Origin: Candidatus Paraprevotella stercoravium
GTDB lineage: Bacteria > Bacteroidota > Bacteroidia > Bacteroidales > Bacteroidaceae
Reading direction: 5' to 3'
DNA: 64,000 bases
NCBI GenBank assembly: GCA_944320795.1
Contig: CALUIU010000004.1
Location: 62,001 to 126,000, forward strand
Below are positions 44,598 through 53,982 of the stretch, in pieces. Made by a program: the position numbers and the translations under genes. Positions within the stretch are counted from its first letter, which is position 1; each line of letters opens with the position of its first letter. The notes beneath the pieces were generated by a model. It had not been told where the DNA came from. It ran no database searches and worked only from the letters and a program-made list of their open reading frames with translations.

Positions 44598-46409
44598 CTA
44601 TTTTACCAGAACTTTTCGGCTCTGACTACCGATACGGACAATATATACCCCTTTGGAAAGATGATTCACCTGATTTGTCTTTCCCTTATAAACCAGAACA
44701 CCATTATCCCGATACACAGCAATATCGGTAATCCGGTCCAGAATAAGGACTCCAGGAGTCGAATATAAAGCAGGCATCTCTACCGGCTGGCCAACAATTC
44801 CGGTAAGATTCTTTTTCTCTGCTGTCACCTTATAATACAAGGCTTCCAGTTCTCCATCCTGCCATTTTTGGTTCTCCTCAGACCATAAAAAGGCAGCAAC
44901 ATAAAAATCTCCCAACAGCAAAGACCCATCATCATTCATTTTCAAAGTCCATGTATCGCTCCAGTCATCTGTAGCCTCATCGAAAACATAAAGCGTATAC
45001 AACGGATTACTGCTATTAGTATAATTCAGAATGTTATACTCAGATATATCAACTGTAGCAGTGCCATTCCCCTGATCTTTCAACCTTAATCCCCCATTAT
45101 TATTTTGGGTCAAATCACAACCAAACATAGAAGTGATATAAAAAGCACCCTCATTCTTCTGGATGACCAATTCAAATTCATCCGGATAAGTCTGTGTCGG
45201 ATTGTTCTCTACGTGACTTGCTGAAACATGATAATTGCCCTGCCACTCCGATATTTCTCCGGTTGATTCAGACTCCACAGTTATGGCACAAATCGCAGCC
45301 AAATCGTTTGCAGTCATCACAATGATATTGGCAGTACCCTTTCTTTGTGCGGTGACAATTCCATGATTATCAACTGTAGCAACTTCCCTATTATCACTGA
45401 TCCAGGTCAATGATTTATCTGTAGCATCTTCCGGAGTCACCGTTGCTATCAGCTGCAAGATCTCTCCTTCCTTTAAAACAGCTTTTGTTTGATTCAGCGA
45501 AACAGATACCGGCTTTACGAATTCCTTTACGACAATGGAACATGCTGCTGATTTTCCACTGCCATCTTTCGCCTTACAGATTATCGTTGCGCTTCCAGTA
45601 GATTTTGCAGTAACCAGACCGTTGCTGGAAACTGTAGCTACTGCTGCATTGTCAGAAGACCAGTCCAATGATTTGTTGGTAGCGGTAGAGGGAGTAATAT
45701 CAGCGCGAAGCTGCAAAGTTTCTCCTGCATATAAAGCCTTTTCGGTTTCATTCAATGATATACTTGATATGTAAACCATAGAAGACTCAACCATAATGCG
45801 GCAAGTCGCATATTTTCCACTACCATCAGCTGCACGACAGGTTATGGTAGCTGTTCCTTCAGATTTGGCTGAAACCAGACCGTAGGAGCTGACTGTTGCC
45901 ACAGAAGTATTGCTGCTAGACCAGTAGACCTGTTTATTGGTAGCATTCGAAGGGTATACCGTAGCCGACAACTGCAAGGTATTTCCTTCCTTCATGGTAG
46001 CAGACGAGCGGGAAAGCGACACATTAGTGACACTTATGGTGGTTGCCTTCACCGTAATATCATAATAAAAATCCATAGTACGGTAAAAACCATCAATAAA
46101 ATAGCTGCATTTAAAATATACTTTACATGAAGACGTTGCTCTGACTCCCTTAATGGTTGCACTGTAACGTGTAGAACTGGTCACCGTAGCATAGGAGTTG
46201 CTCTCTGAATACCATTGACAGGTTACTCCCGTTGACTGCATCAGAGTTCTCTTGTATGGGTCCGGCAAATTAACCGTAACCGTACGATCTTCATAAACGG
46301 TAGCCTCCCCTACTTTAGCCGATGCATGAGCCACCTGAATTTTTACAAATAAACAAAGAACAGCCATAATTATGGTCTGAAATCTTACTTTTGACATTCT
46401 CATAATCAT
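44598..46409 (-). CDS. Secreted protein with three BIG2 Ig-like domains and a sorting-like C-terminus
   Basis: The 603-residue protein has a signal peptide (ending VAHASA) and three bacterial Ig-like group 2 repeats, each with the pattern LxLxxTVTPxxATNKxxxWSSxNxxVATV and GxATIxCxAxDGSG (about residues 115-190, 205-285 and 295-375). A unique beta domain follows (about 385-540). The last 45 residues (ITDIAVYRDNGVLVYKGK to LSKGVYIVRIGSQSRKVLVK) look like a type IX secretion sorting domain. Three ATGs lie within the first five codons. It is probably surface-exposed and adhesive; no ligand is known. Confidence 0.8.
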   Translation of the reverse strand: MIMRMSKVRFQTIIMAVLCLFVKIQVAHASAKVGEATVYEDRTVTVNLPDPYKRTLMQSTGVTCQWYSESNSYATVTSSTRYSATIKGVRATSSCKVYFKCSYFIDGFYRTMDFYYDITVKATTISVTNVSLSRSSATMKEGNTLQLSATVYPSNATNKQVYWSSSNTSVATVSSYGLVSAKSEGTATITCRAADGSGKYATCRIMVESSMVYISSISLNETEKALYAGETLQLRADITPSTATNKSLDWSSDNAAVATVSSNGLVTAKSTGSATIICKAKDGSGKSAACSIVVKEFVKPVSVSLNQTKAVLKEGEILQLIATVTPEDATDKSLTWISDNREVATVDNHGIVTAQRKGTANIIVMTANDLAAICAITVESESTGEISEWQGNYHVSASHVENNPTQTYPDEFELVIQKNEGAFYITSMFGCDLTQNNNGGLRLKDQGNGTATVDISEYNILNYTNSSNPLYTLYVFDEATDDWSDTWTLKMNDDGSLLLGDFYVAAFLWSEENQKWQDGELEALYYKVTAEKKNLTGIVGQPVEMPALYSTPGVLILDRITDIAVYRDNGVLVYKGKTNQVNHLSKGVYIVRIGSQSRKVLVK

Positions 46410-46598
46410 TTGATAAATATTTTAAACAATACAATTGTAGTAAAAAATCAATACATATACAAACAAATCTCAAAGAACTTTATCATACAATATCTTCTTC
46501 GCGTGAAAATAAATCCATGTTTTTTTTGAATTTCTAATTTAAAGAGTCTATATTACCTCTGTTTCTAACAGAATTCATAAACTTTAAATATACTAAAC

Positions 46599-47432
46599 AT
46601 GAAAATCTTATACGTACATGGTTTTAACGGTTCACCGGAAGGACACAGCTATAGTTTATTAAAGAAACACTTACCGGAAGGATGTGGCCTCATCGGCATG
46701 AATTATAATCAGAATGACTGTGATGTGGCCCTGAAGCAAATACAAGAAACGATTCAGAAAGAGTCCATTGATCTGGTTATCGGTTGCTCGTTAGGCGGTT
46801 TTCTGACACTCCTTGCCGAGGGGGTGGAACGGTTTGTCGTCAATCCCTGCTATCTACCCAGCATCGAACTGCCCAAGCTGAAAACACAAAACGGCCTGCC
46901 GGCAGCCTCAACAGAAATGGTGGATACCTACGAACCTTTTGAATACAAGTGGAGATATCTTCCTCAAAGCGACAAGGAAAGGATCCACTGCTTTATCGGT
47001 AATGCCGACGAGCTGTTCGGTGAAAAGTATTATTACGACATCCAGGATGATTTAGGCCGTCCGCCCCGCATGCTCTATTCCGGGCATCATCTGTCGGAAT
47101 CCGCAGCAGAAACCCTTTGCTGTCTGATCGCACAAAAAGAGATAGACAGAAGCCCAAACCATAAGGCCAGCAATAAAATGACAGAAGCCATACTACGGGA
47201 TGCCCATAAATATTCCTGCAATCATGAAGAATTCATCAACAGATCCGAATACTGTGGGTGCTTCTCCTGCTGCCGGGTCTTCCCTTCTTATGAAATTAAA
47301 AATTATATCAAAGATATGGGAGGAAAGACGGCACTTTGTCCTTATTGTGACACCGATGCCCTATTGCCGCAGAGCGGTCCGTACGAACTCTCAGAAGTTC
47401 TTTTGAGAAAGATGAACAAAAGATGGTTTTAA
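46599..47432 (+). CDS. YqiA-like alpha/beta hydrolase fused to a Cys-rich cytoplasmic domain
   Basis: The 277-residue protein has two parts. Residues 1-180 form an alpha/beta hydrolase of the YqiA/YcfP type: KILYVHGFNGSPEGHS, nucleophile Ser64 in GCSLGGF, and a late His in SGHH. From about residue 195 a separate domain starts (AHKYSCNHEEF), with CGCFSCCRVF and CPYCDTDALLP, a putative zinc site, and the end MNKRWF. That second domain resembles free-standing uncharacterised cytoplasmic proteins of other bacteria. The hydrolase substrate (an ester or thioester) is unknown. Confidence 0.75.
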   Translation: MKILYVHGFNGSPEGHSYSLLKKHLPEGCGLIGMNYNQNDCDVALKQIQETIQKESIDLVIGCSLGGFLTLLAEGVERFVVNPCYLPSIELPKLKTQNGLPAASTEMVDTYEPFEYKWRYLPQSDKERIHCFIGNADELFGEKYYYDIQDDLGRPPRMLYSGHHLSESAAETLCCLIAQKEIDRSPNHKASNKMTEAILRDAHKYSCNHEEFINRSEYCGCFSCCRVFPSYEIKNYIKDMGGKTALCPYCDTDALLPQSGPYELSEVLLRKMNKRWF

Positions 47433-47455
47433 CCTTAGAACCTACAAATACAAAA

Positions 47456-47499
47456 TGCCCGTCCGCGATTCCACAAGTACAGAATCAACAGGACGGGCA
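47456..47499. terminator. Possible terminator hairpin
   Basis: TGCCCGTCC (47456-47464) and GGACGGGCA (47491-47499) with a nested GATTC/GAATC stem lie between convergent genes. The flanking T-runs are weak, so function is uncertain. Confidence 0.45.
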
Positions 47500-47570
47500 C
47501 AAAAACTTTAAAAAGATTATCCGGATTCTGAATAAGATTCGGACGACCCAATATTTAAAGCCTTAATGGC

Positions 47571-48092
47571 TCATTTCTTCTTAATCTCACTCATTTTCAA
47601 AGCATCTCCTTCTGCTACGCAATGAATCTTAACACTTCCCCGGTTTCCCATATCCAGGAAAGTCACCTTATACCAATCTTCTCCCTCAGGGATAATCTCC
47701 ACAACCTTATATTCTTCAGACGGTCCATCCTGTGCGTCTGAGCGGAAACTGGTCTGATCATAGCAAGGGCCGTCAGTACATTCATATTCATACTTATCCG
47801 AAAGATATTTCTGCAGTTCCGGAGTGCAGAAGGTTTGTACCGCTTCTTCATAAGTCAGCTTTCCCTTTTGAGTCTGGAAAACATATTTATCATAAAAATC
47901 CTGCAAGAAAGCTTTTACCTTTGCTTCATCCTCCAAAGGAGACACAACAACAGAATCCGGCTGACTCTGCACAGAATCAACAGATAAAGTGTCCTTTGTA
48001 CCTTCCGCTACATCATTACTCTTAGTTGCATTTCCACACGACATTAACGCAAAAGCCATCATAGCCACCGTAAAAATTTTGTTTTTTCTCAT
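47571..48092 (-). CDS. DUF3828-like lipoprotein
   Basis: The 173-residue protein has a signal peptide with lipobox ALMSC (Cys19), then a Ser/Asp/Val-rich linker (about residues 20-52). The globular domain begins KVKAFLQDFYDKYVF and ends VKIHCVAEGDALKMSEIKKK, resembling DUF3828-type or NTF2-like periplasmic domains. The function is unknown. A -7 box lies 67 bp upstream, and a pair of 10-bp-period repeats sits just beyond it. Confidence 0.7.
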   Translation of the reverse strand: MRKNKIFTVAMMAFALMSCGNATKSNDVAEGTKDTLSVDSVQSQPDSVVVSPLEDEAKVKAFLQDFYDKYVFQTQKGKLTYEEAVQTFCTPELQKYLSDKYEYECTDGPCYDQTSFRSDAQDGPSEEYKVVEIIPEGEDWYKVTFLDMGNRGSVKIHCVAEGDALKMSEIKKK

Positions 48093-48158
48093 GATATAAT
48101 TATTTTAAACAACCAACAAACATCGCTTACGCAATGCTACTTAAATTTATATACCAAA

Positions 48159-48166
48159 CAAAGATA
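48159..48166 (-). promoter_or_regulatory. -7 box of the DUF3828-like lipoprotein
   Basis: On the minus strand it reads TATCTTTG. No TTTG -33 element is found; a direct-repeat element lies in that region instead. Confidence 0.6.
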
Positions 48167-48187
48167 AACAAAACCCACATAATCACT

Positions 48188-48205
48188 TTGGTCCATTTTG
48201 ATCCA
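48188..48205. repeat. Direct-repeat pair TTGGTCCA-TT-TTGATCCA
   Basis: Two 8-mers of form TTGRTYCA with a 10-bp period, 21 bp upstream of the lipoprotein -7 box. A three-copy version occurs at 60644-60671. This could be an activator site. Confidence 0.5.
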
Positions 48206-48224
48206 TAATTCATTTCAAACCCAA

Positions 48225-49829
48225 TTACACCATATCTTCACCTGTATGAATCACCGGAACCCGGACGGTCTTATGGAAAGGAATAAAACGAGATACCACC
48301 GTTAGCACGACAGTAACAGCAAACAGCCAACCAAGCAAATGTTTCAAAGCCAACAGAGTACTTTGCTGTTGTAACACCGTGTAAAGAGTATTCGTAGCCA
48401 ACTGCATCGCCTCGGAGGTTCCCTGTCCTTGCTGTAAGGCTGAAGCAAAGGATGAATCCCAACGGGAAGCCGCCAATGGATCTACCCATGTAGCGTTCTC
48501 TGACAATTGAACCAGATATTTCTGCTGCAAATGATACAAGGCATTATTATAAAAAGCGGAAGCCACCACCGGTGTCAATACAGACCGGAATGTAATCAGG
48601 AAAAAAGCATTCGCCAACAAATATTTCGGCGGAAGATCTTCCACGGCAAAAAGGGCAAATGCAATAATCAGTGTAAGCATCCCCAAGCCACGTAAAAACA
48701 TTGGCAGATAAAGCATCTCATAAGTGCTGTCCGGTGAAATACCGAAATAAAGCATTCCAAAAAACGCTGCAAAACAAGCCATACCCCCAGCTATCAGAAA
48801 ACGGAAACGCCACCGCTGCCAGCGGAACCACCAGAAACAGACAACAGCTCCGAGCAGATAACCCGGCAACAACCAGATGTAAAGAGTATAACTGTGCGTA
48901 TTATCAACCCGGAGAATCGTAGTGAGATAGCTGGTAAGCAGACTGGTAGAGGTACTGAAAAACATGACCAGCATCATATACAAATATCCCAAAATGGCCT
49001 TCCACTGAAACAAAGGTTTCAGACTGACATAAGGATGTGTAGAATGAAACTGCTCCCATAGAAAAAGAGCAATCAGTAACGGAGCCAGAATAACATAGAG
49101 AATAATACGTGAAGAAGCCATCCAATCAAGAACCTTACCATACGTAATCACATAAATAAGCATGAGCAGTCCGGTAGAAATGATGAGCATCTCACGCAAA
49201 TGCAGTTCCCGCCAAGGTACCGGTTTTGCCGGACGATCATGGCGCATAAAAAGCAGTACAGCCAAAAGAGCAACCAGCAGAAGCAACATCATGAAATAAT
49301 ACATATATTTCCAGTCGTAATGATAAGCCAGCAAAGCGGTAATTACCATAGACAACTGTCCGCAACCAAACACCAACGGATAGAAATAGGCATAAAATTC
49401 ACTGCGTACATCGGCCGGACTGAAAATAAACTTAATACGACGAATGACCCAAAGCATCAGAAAACCTTTCAGAAAGCCAATAACAAAGCTAGCGGCAATC
49501 AACAGCTCAATCTGTGACTGGCGGGCACAAAACCAACTGAGCAAAAGCTGTAACGTGAGATCGGCCACCAAAAGAGTCTTAGAAGAAAACGTAGCCAGAA
49601 TCTTGGGTACAATCGGATAAGATACAGCCATGCCTGCCGAAGCGGCATAATATCCTATTGTAATATCTTCGGTATAGACACCCAGGGTATTGGATACCTC
49701 AACAATGCTTCCTGTATAAGTGCCATTGAGCATGGCGATCGGAAGCATCACCAGAAACAGAAGGATTACCGCCAAACGGTCAGGAACCCAGTTACGTACC
49801 GGTATATCCAGTTCTCGTGCTGTTTTCAT
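48225..49829 (-). CDS. MFS drug-export transporter (EmrB/DHA2-like)
   Basis: The 534-residue protein has about 14 predicted membrane helices and starts with the cytoplasmic segment RELDIPVRNWVPDRLAVILLFLVMLPIAMLNGTY. Together with the HlyD-type adaptor and TolC-type channel encoded upstream it forms a tripartite EmrAB-TolC-like pump through both membranes. Its start overlaps the adaptor stop by 4 bp. The substrate is unknown; hydrophobic toxins or bile-like compounds are typical. Confidence 0.87.
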   Translation of the reverse strand: MKTARELDIPVRNWVPDRLAVILLFLVMLPIAMLNGTYTGSIVEVSNTLGVYTEDITIGYYAASAGMAVSYPIVPKILATFSSKTLLVADLTLQLLLSWFCARQSQIELLIAASFVIGFLKGFLMLWVIRRIKFIFSPADVRSEFYAYFYPLVFGCGQLSMVITALLAYHYDWKYMYYFMMLLLLVALLAVLLFMRHDRPAKPVPWRELHLREMLIISTGLLMLIYVITYGKVLDWMASSRIILYVILAPLLIALFLWEQFHSTHPYVSLKPLFQWKAILGYLYMMLVMFFSTSTSLLTSYLTTILRVDNTHSYTLYIWLLPGYLLGAVVCFWWFRWQRWRFRFLIAGGMACFAAFFGMLYFGISPDSTYEMLYLPMFLRGLGMLTLIIAFALFAVEDLPPKYLLANAFFLITFRSVLTPVVASAFYNNALYHLQQKYLVQLSENATWVDPLAASRWDSSFASALQQGQGTSEAMQLATNTLYTVLQQQSTLLALKHLLGWLFAVTVVLTVVSRFIPFHKTVRVPVIHTGEDMV

Positions 49830-50902
49830 CTCTTTCGCTCCGCTTCAGTAACCACCATCATGCCGGCACGCAGCTGGCTCATGCTCTCCTCATCCACATT
49901 ATCCAAATCTATCCGGACAGGAATACGTTGCTGTACTTTCACAAAATTACCGGCAGAATTATCCGTAGGCACCAAAGAATATTTGGAACCCGTAGCTTCA
50001 GATATGGCCGTAACATGCCCCTGAAAGACTTTTCCAGGTATACCATCAACCTTAATACGGACAGGCTGTCCGATGTAGATATGTGCAATCTGTGTTTCCC
50101 GATAATTGGCGGTAATCCACTTGCCGGACTGGCGTACCAGATAAGAAAGAGTCTGCCCGGCAGAAACATATTGCCCCGGTTCCAGAGTACGACGCCCCAT
50201 GTAACCGCTGTAAGGAGCAGTCACTACGGTATACGAAAGATTCAGGTTAGCCAGATCGAGTGCCGCTTCAGCACGCAACACACCGGCTTGTACTCCCACC
50301 TGCTTATGAGTAGCCTCATCATATTGCGAATGAGCCGCATCCTTTTGTTTCAACAAAGCATCATAACGAGCCTGTGCCGCATCGTAAGCAGCCTTCATCT
50401 GATCATACTGCTGACGCGGAACAGATTCTTCACGCAACAGACGCTCATAACGATGATAGTCCTGTTCTGCTTGCCAAAGCTTGGCCTTAGCCTCGGCCAG
50501 ATTGGCATTCTGCTCATCTATACGACTTCGGGAAGTTCGGATTCCGGAAGCCAGCACCTGTCCTTCACCTTTTGCATCGAGCAAAGCAGCCTGAGCCTCT
50601 TTCTGGCGAATCAGATACTCACGGTTATCCAGAATCACCAAAGTATCCCCCGCATGCACATACTGATGTTCCCGGAAGCGGACTTCCTGGATATATCCCG
50701 ACACCCGTACATTTACCGGTGCCACATATTGGTCCACAAAAGCATCATTCGTAATCTCATAACTGATATAACGCCAGAAATAATTGGCCGTCCAGGTTAG
50801 TCCAGAACCGGCAATAAGCAAACAGACAATATTCAGGATAATGTTCCGGCGCTTTTTCTTTTTCAAGCGCTCATATCGGATTTGAATGAATGACTTTGAC
50901 AT
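49826..50902 (-). CDS. HlyD/EmrA-family periplasmic adaptor
   Basis: The 358-residue protein has one N-terminal membrane anchor (about residues 20-42), a biotinyl-lipoyl-like half (VRVSGYIQEVRFREHQYVHAGDTLVILD), a long alpha-hairpin (about 80-200) and the matching half (YTVVTAPYSGYMGRRTLEPGQYVSAGQTL). It bridges the MFS pump and the outer-membrane channel. It is the third gene of the MarR-TolC-HlyD-MFS operon. Confidence 0.93.
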   Translation of the reverse strand: MSKSFIQIRYERLKKKKRRNIILNIVCLLIAGSGLTWTANYFWRYISYEITNDAFVDQYVAPVNVRVSGYIQEVRFREHQYVHAGDTLVILDNREYLIRQKEAQAALLDAKGEGQVLASGIRTSRSRIDEQNANLAEAKAKLWQAEQDYHRYERLLREESVPRQQYDQMKAAYDAAQARYDALLKQKDAAHSQYDEATHKQVGVQAGVLRAEAALDLANLNLSYTVVTAPYSGYMGRRTLEPGQYVSAGQTLSYLVRQSGKWITANYRETQIAHIYIGQPVRIKVDGIPGKVFQGHVTAISEATGSKYSLVPTDNSAGNFVKVQQRIPVRIDLDNVDEESMSQLRAGMMVVTEAERKR

Positions 50903-50928
50903 ATTCTATAAAAACTAAAAATTCTGAA

Positions 50929-52245
50929 TTATAAATTACCGATCATGCGCTGCAACTCATAATAAGTATAAAGCACCCGGGTACGGGCAGTAGTAAGTTG
51001 CAATTCGGCATTCAAACGCAAATTATCAGCATCAAGTAAATCCGTAAGTATGGCCAGCTGATTCAGATACCGGTTGTTCATAATACGATAATTCTCCTCA
51101 GCCTGACGGACAGAAAGTTTCAAAGCCTCTACCCGATCCAAAGCTTCACGATGCCTTAATAAAGCTTTCTGAACAGCCATACGAATTTGCTGACGACTCT
51201 GCTCTGTAGTATTCTGCAAGAGTTTCACCTGTTGGCGTGCTTCATTCAGACGATGACGGTTCTGATAAAGCGAGGATAAAGAATAGGAAAACGTAAGTCC
51301 TACATTCCAACTGTTATTATACAAATCGGCCATGGTGCGCGTTATCGGTCGGGCTAAAGTGTTTGAAGCATAAAGCGACAGCCGGGGCATTTGCTCCGCC
51401 TGTGTCAGGCGAATCTGGTTCTGAGCCATTTCCGTCTGTTTTTGCAACAAAAGCATAGAAGGCTCTATAACATAAGCCCGGTCCACATAATCTTCGTATG
51501 CCACTATCGGACAACTCTGTTCCAACAAAGCCGTATCGGGCAAAAGTAGCAGTTCTTCATCCATGCCGAGCAAAATATCCAATTGCCGGGACACCAAGCG
51601 TATATTATTCTGTGTCTCAGACAATGACAGACGATTATCTGTCAACTGCATTTCACTACGCAACACATCATTATTGGTAATCACCCCCTCCTCACAAAGA
51701 CGGCGTATATTCTTCAACCGCTGTTCCGACTCTTCGATATTACGCTGCAATACCCGACATTGTTTATAAAGACTGAACAAAGAAAGATACTGATCCAATA
51801 AAGCCAGTTTTATCTCCGCACAATCCGCTTTGGTCTGCAACACAGCCAACTCTTGTGCCAAATCAGCCTGTCGGATAGCATAACGGATACGTCCGCCCTG
51901 ATAAACCGGTTGCGAAAAATCAAAAGAATAATTCTGCTGCCAGTCTGGCGATTCCGGGCGCGTGGCATCATTCAAGCCATGCTGCCATACAACCGGTTGC
52001 CCCAAATATCCTCCTTTCAAACCGATATTCATCTCCGGCAGGCGAGCCGTTCGCGCCGTACGTGCCTGCTCTTTGGCTATATTTTCTTTCAACCGGTCTG
52101 CCGCCAAACGAAGATGCTCCCGGCTGCCCCGTTCAAACAACTGAGGCAATGATAAAAAAAGGGTGTCTTGTCGTGCATAAATACCGTCGGTCAATCCCCA
52201 TAATCCAATGAAGAGAACCAACAAATCAATAAGTTTCCAACGCAT
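50929..52245 (-). CDS. TolC-family outer-membrane efflux protein
   Basis: The 438-residue protein has a signal peptide (LIDLLVLFIGLWGLTDGIYA) and two long helical repeats typical of TolC (LRLAADRLKENIAKEQARTARTARLPEMNIGLKGGY; VALKLSVRQAEENYRIMNNRYLNQLAILTDLLDADNL). It supplies the exit duct for the adjacent pump. Its start lies within the last 20 bp of the MarR gene in another frame, so translation is probably coupled. Confidence 0.92.
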   Translation of the reverse strand: MRWKLIDLLVLFIGLWGLTDGIYARQDTLFLSLPQLFERGSREHLRLAADRLKENIAKEQARTARTARLPEMNIGLKGGYLGQPVVWQHGLNDATRPESPDWQQNYSFDFSQPVYQGGRIRYAIRQADLAQELAVLQTKADCAEIKLALLDQYLSLFSLYKQCRVLQRNIEESEQRLKNIRRLCEEGVITNNDVLRSEMQLTDNRLSLSETQNNIRLVSRQLDILLGMDEELLLLPDTALLEQSCPIVAYEDYVDRAYVIEPSMLLLQKQTEMAQNQIRLTQAEQMPRLSLYASNTLARPITRTMADLYNNSWNVGLTFSYSLSSLYQNRHRLNEARQQVKLLQNTTEQSRQQIRMAVQKALLRHREALDRVEALKLSVRQAEENYRIMNNRYLNQLAILTDLLDADNLRLNAELQLTTARTRVLYTYYELQRMIGNL

Positions 52246-52672
52246 GTTGTACCTCCTGAAGCAAATCCTGAATATGTTTTAGCTTTTCTTCTCCCACCAA
52301 ATCATCCAAACGCCGATAATACTCTTTCAACTGAGGAGCCAACCAATTTCGGAAAGCCTCACCTTCTTCCGTAAGAAAAACCAGTTTATTACGACGGTCA
52401 TGACTATCCTCTTTACGACAGACATACCCTTTACGTTCCAAATTCAGCATTAGTTTGGTGAGACAAGCCTTGTCTTTTGCCGTACGCTCAGCCAGAACCT
52501 GCTGACTGACCCCTTGTTCATACCAAAGACAACTCATGATTTGCAACATCTCAAAAGTGATGTCTGCTCCGACATTTTTCAAAAAACGCTGCATGGCCTG
52601 CCGGGAAGCCATACGGGTACGAATTAACTGACGCAAACATTCACGCGAAGTGTTATTGACTTTTTCCTGCAT
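52226..52672 (-). CDS. MarR-family transcriptional regulator
   Basis: The 148-residue protein has a winged HTH (ITFEMLQIMSCLWYEQGVSQQVLAERTAKDKACLTKLMLNLERKGYVCRKEDSHDRRNKLVFLTEEG), including the DxRxK wing of MarR proteins. As first gene of the efflux operon it most likely represses it and responds to an exported compound. ATG 52672 is chosen: a longer start at 52702 is inside the -7 box at 52700-52707. No clear palindromic operator was picked out by eye. Confidence 0.92.
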   Translation of the reverse strand: MQEKVNNTSRECLRQLIRTRMASRQAMQRFLKNVGADITFEMLQIMSCLWYEQGVSQQVLAERTAKDKACLTKLMLNLERKGYVCRKEDSHDRRNKLVFLTEEGEAFRNWLAPQLKEYYRRLDDLVGEEKLKHIQDLLQEVQHALETY

Positions 52673-52699
52673 CAAAGTATCATTTTTTAAATTGTGCCG

Positions 52700-52707
52700 C
52701 AAAGGTA
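52700..52707 (-). promoter_or_regulatory. -7 box of the MarR efflux operon
   Basis: On the minus strand it reads TACCTTTG. It fixes the regulator start at 52672. Confidence 0.75.
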
Positions 52708-52810
52708 ATACTTTATTTTCATTTAGTAAAACATTTAACTATTTACCCATTAATAAAAATGATTCCGCTCTTTTTCTGACGTATCATCAAAGAACAGAAT
52801 CATTCTATCG

Positions 52811-53836
52811 TTACAATAAAGAAATCAAGGTATCAATATCCTCTTCCCGGGTAGCCCAGCTCGTCACAAAACGAACAACACTCTCCGTTTCCCCTCGTGG
52901 TCCCCATAATTCAAAGGTAACCTGCTCCGCCAACCGGTCTATCACCGCATTAGGCAAACAGACAAACTGCTGATTAGTCGGAGAATCCAAAAAGAGCCGA
53001 TATCCCTTGTTCTGAAAAGCATCTTTCAACTTCAAAGCCAGGCGTACGGCATGTTCTCCTATACGTTCATAAAGACCATCCTCAAACAAAGCCTCAAACT
53101 GTACTCCCAGCAAGCGACCTTTAGCCAGCAAAGCTCCATGTTGTTTCATCAGAGGATAAAAATGCGGCAAACGTTCCGGATTGGCAGCGACAACCGCCTC
53201 GCCAAACAAAGCCCCCACTTTGGTACCTCCAATATAAAATACATCACAAAGTCGGGCAATGTCCGGCAGGGCAACATCTGACGAAGGAGCAGAAAGAGCA
53301 TAGCCCAAACGGGCACCATCGAGATAAAGCGGAATACCGGCCTGATGACAGACCTGACTTATTGCTTCCAGTTCCGAAAGAGAATATAAGGTTCCTAACT
53401 CTGTAGGATGGGATATATATACCATACCCGGAGCAACCATATGTTCATAAGTTTCATCCCGATAGAAATCAGTGATAAAAGCATGAATCTCTGCTGCCGA
53501 CAGTTTTCCCTCATGTTGCGGTAAAACAAGCACCTTATGCCCTGTCGCTTCAATAGCTCCCGACTCATGCACATTGATATGAGCTGTTTCCGCAGCCAAA
53601 ACTCCTTCATGACGACGCAACAAGGCATCAATTACCGTAGCGTTGGTCTGTGTACCTCCCACCAACAGATGTACAGCGGCATCTGGAGTATGACAAGCAC
53701 TACGAATCAAATCCTTCGCATGGAGCGTATAAGCATCCATACCATAACCGACAGTCTGTTCCAGATTCGTTTCCACCAAACGGCGCATCACTTCAGGATG
53801 TGCTCCTGCCATATAATCAGAATTAAAATGTATCAT
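52811..53836 (-). CDS. ltaE: Low-specificity L-threonine aldolase
   Basis: The 341-residue fold-type I PLP enzyme has the PLP Lys206 in FYIGGTKVGALFG, LYLDGARLGYA with the pyridine-N Asp, and AHINVHESGAIEATGHKV. It cleaves L-threonine or L-allo-threonine to glycine and acetaldehyde. It is a single gene, divergent from the TIGR04076 gene, with a -7 box at 53865-53872. Confidence 0.9.
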   Translation of the reverse strand: MIHFNSDYMAGAHPEVMRRLVETNLEQTVGYGMDAYTLHAKDLIRSACHTPDAAVHLLVGGTQTNATVIDALLRRHEGVLAAETAHINVHESGAIEATGHKVLVLPQHEGKLSAAEIHAFITDFYRDETYEHMVAPGMVYISHPTELGTLYSLSELEAISQVCHQAGIPLYLDGARLGYALSAPSSDVALPDIARLCDVFYIGGTKVGALFGEAVVAANPERLPHFYPLMKQHGALLAKGRLLGVQFEALFEDGLYERIGEHAVRLALKLKDAFQNKGYRLFLDSPTNQQFVCLPNAVIDRLAEQVTFELWGPRGETESVVRFVTSWATREEDIDTLISLL

Positions 53837-53864
53837 GATGTATTCTTTATTATTTATAGTCTTA

Positions 53865-53872
53865 CAAAGTTA
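53865..53872 (-). promoter_or_regulatory. -7 box of ltaE
   Basis: On the minus strand it reads TAACTTTG, 28 bp before the ATG. Confidence 0.7.
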
Positions 53873-53936
53873 AGTGTTTTCAATACGAATCAATAAAAAA
53901 CCGAAAAAAGAATTCATCGCTATACCAAATAAATCA

Positions 53937-53944
53937 TAACTTTG
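53937..53944 (+). promoter_or_regulatory. -7 box of the TIGR04076 gene
   Basis: TAACTTTG, the same sequence as the divergent ltaE box. It excludes a TTG start at 53947 and supports ATG 53983. Confidence 0.7.
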
Positions 53945-53982
53945 CCTTGGAAGAACAAAGCAAAACGGTTATCAAGAAAGAT

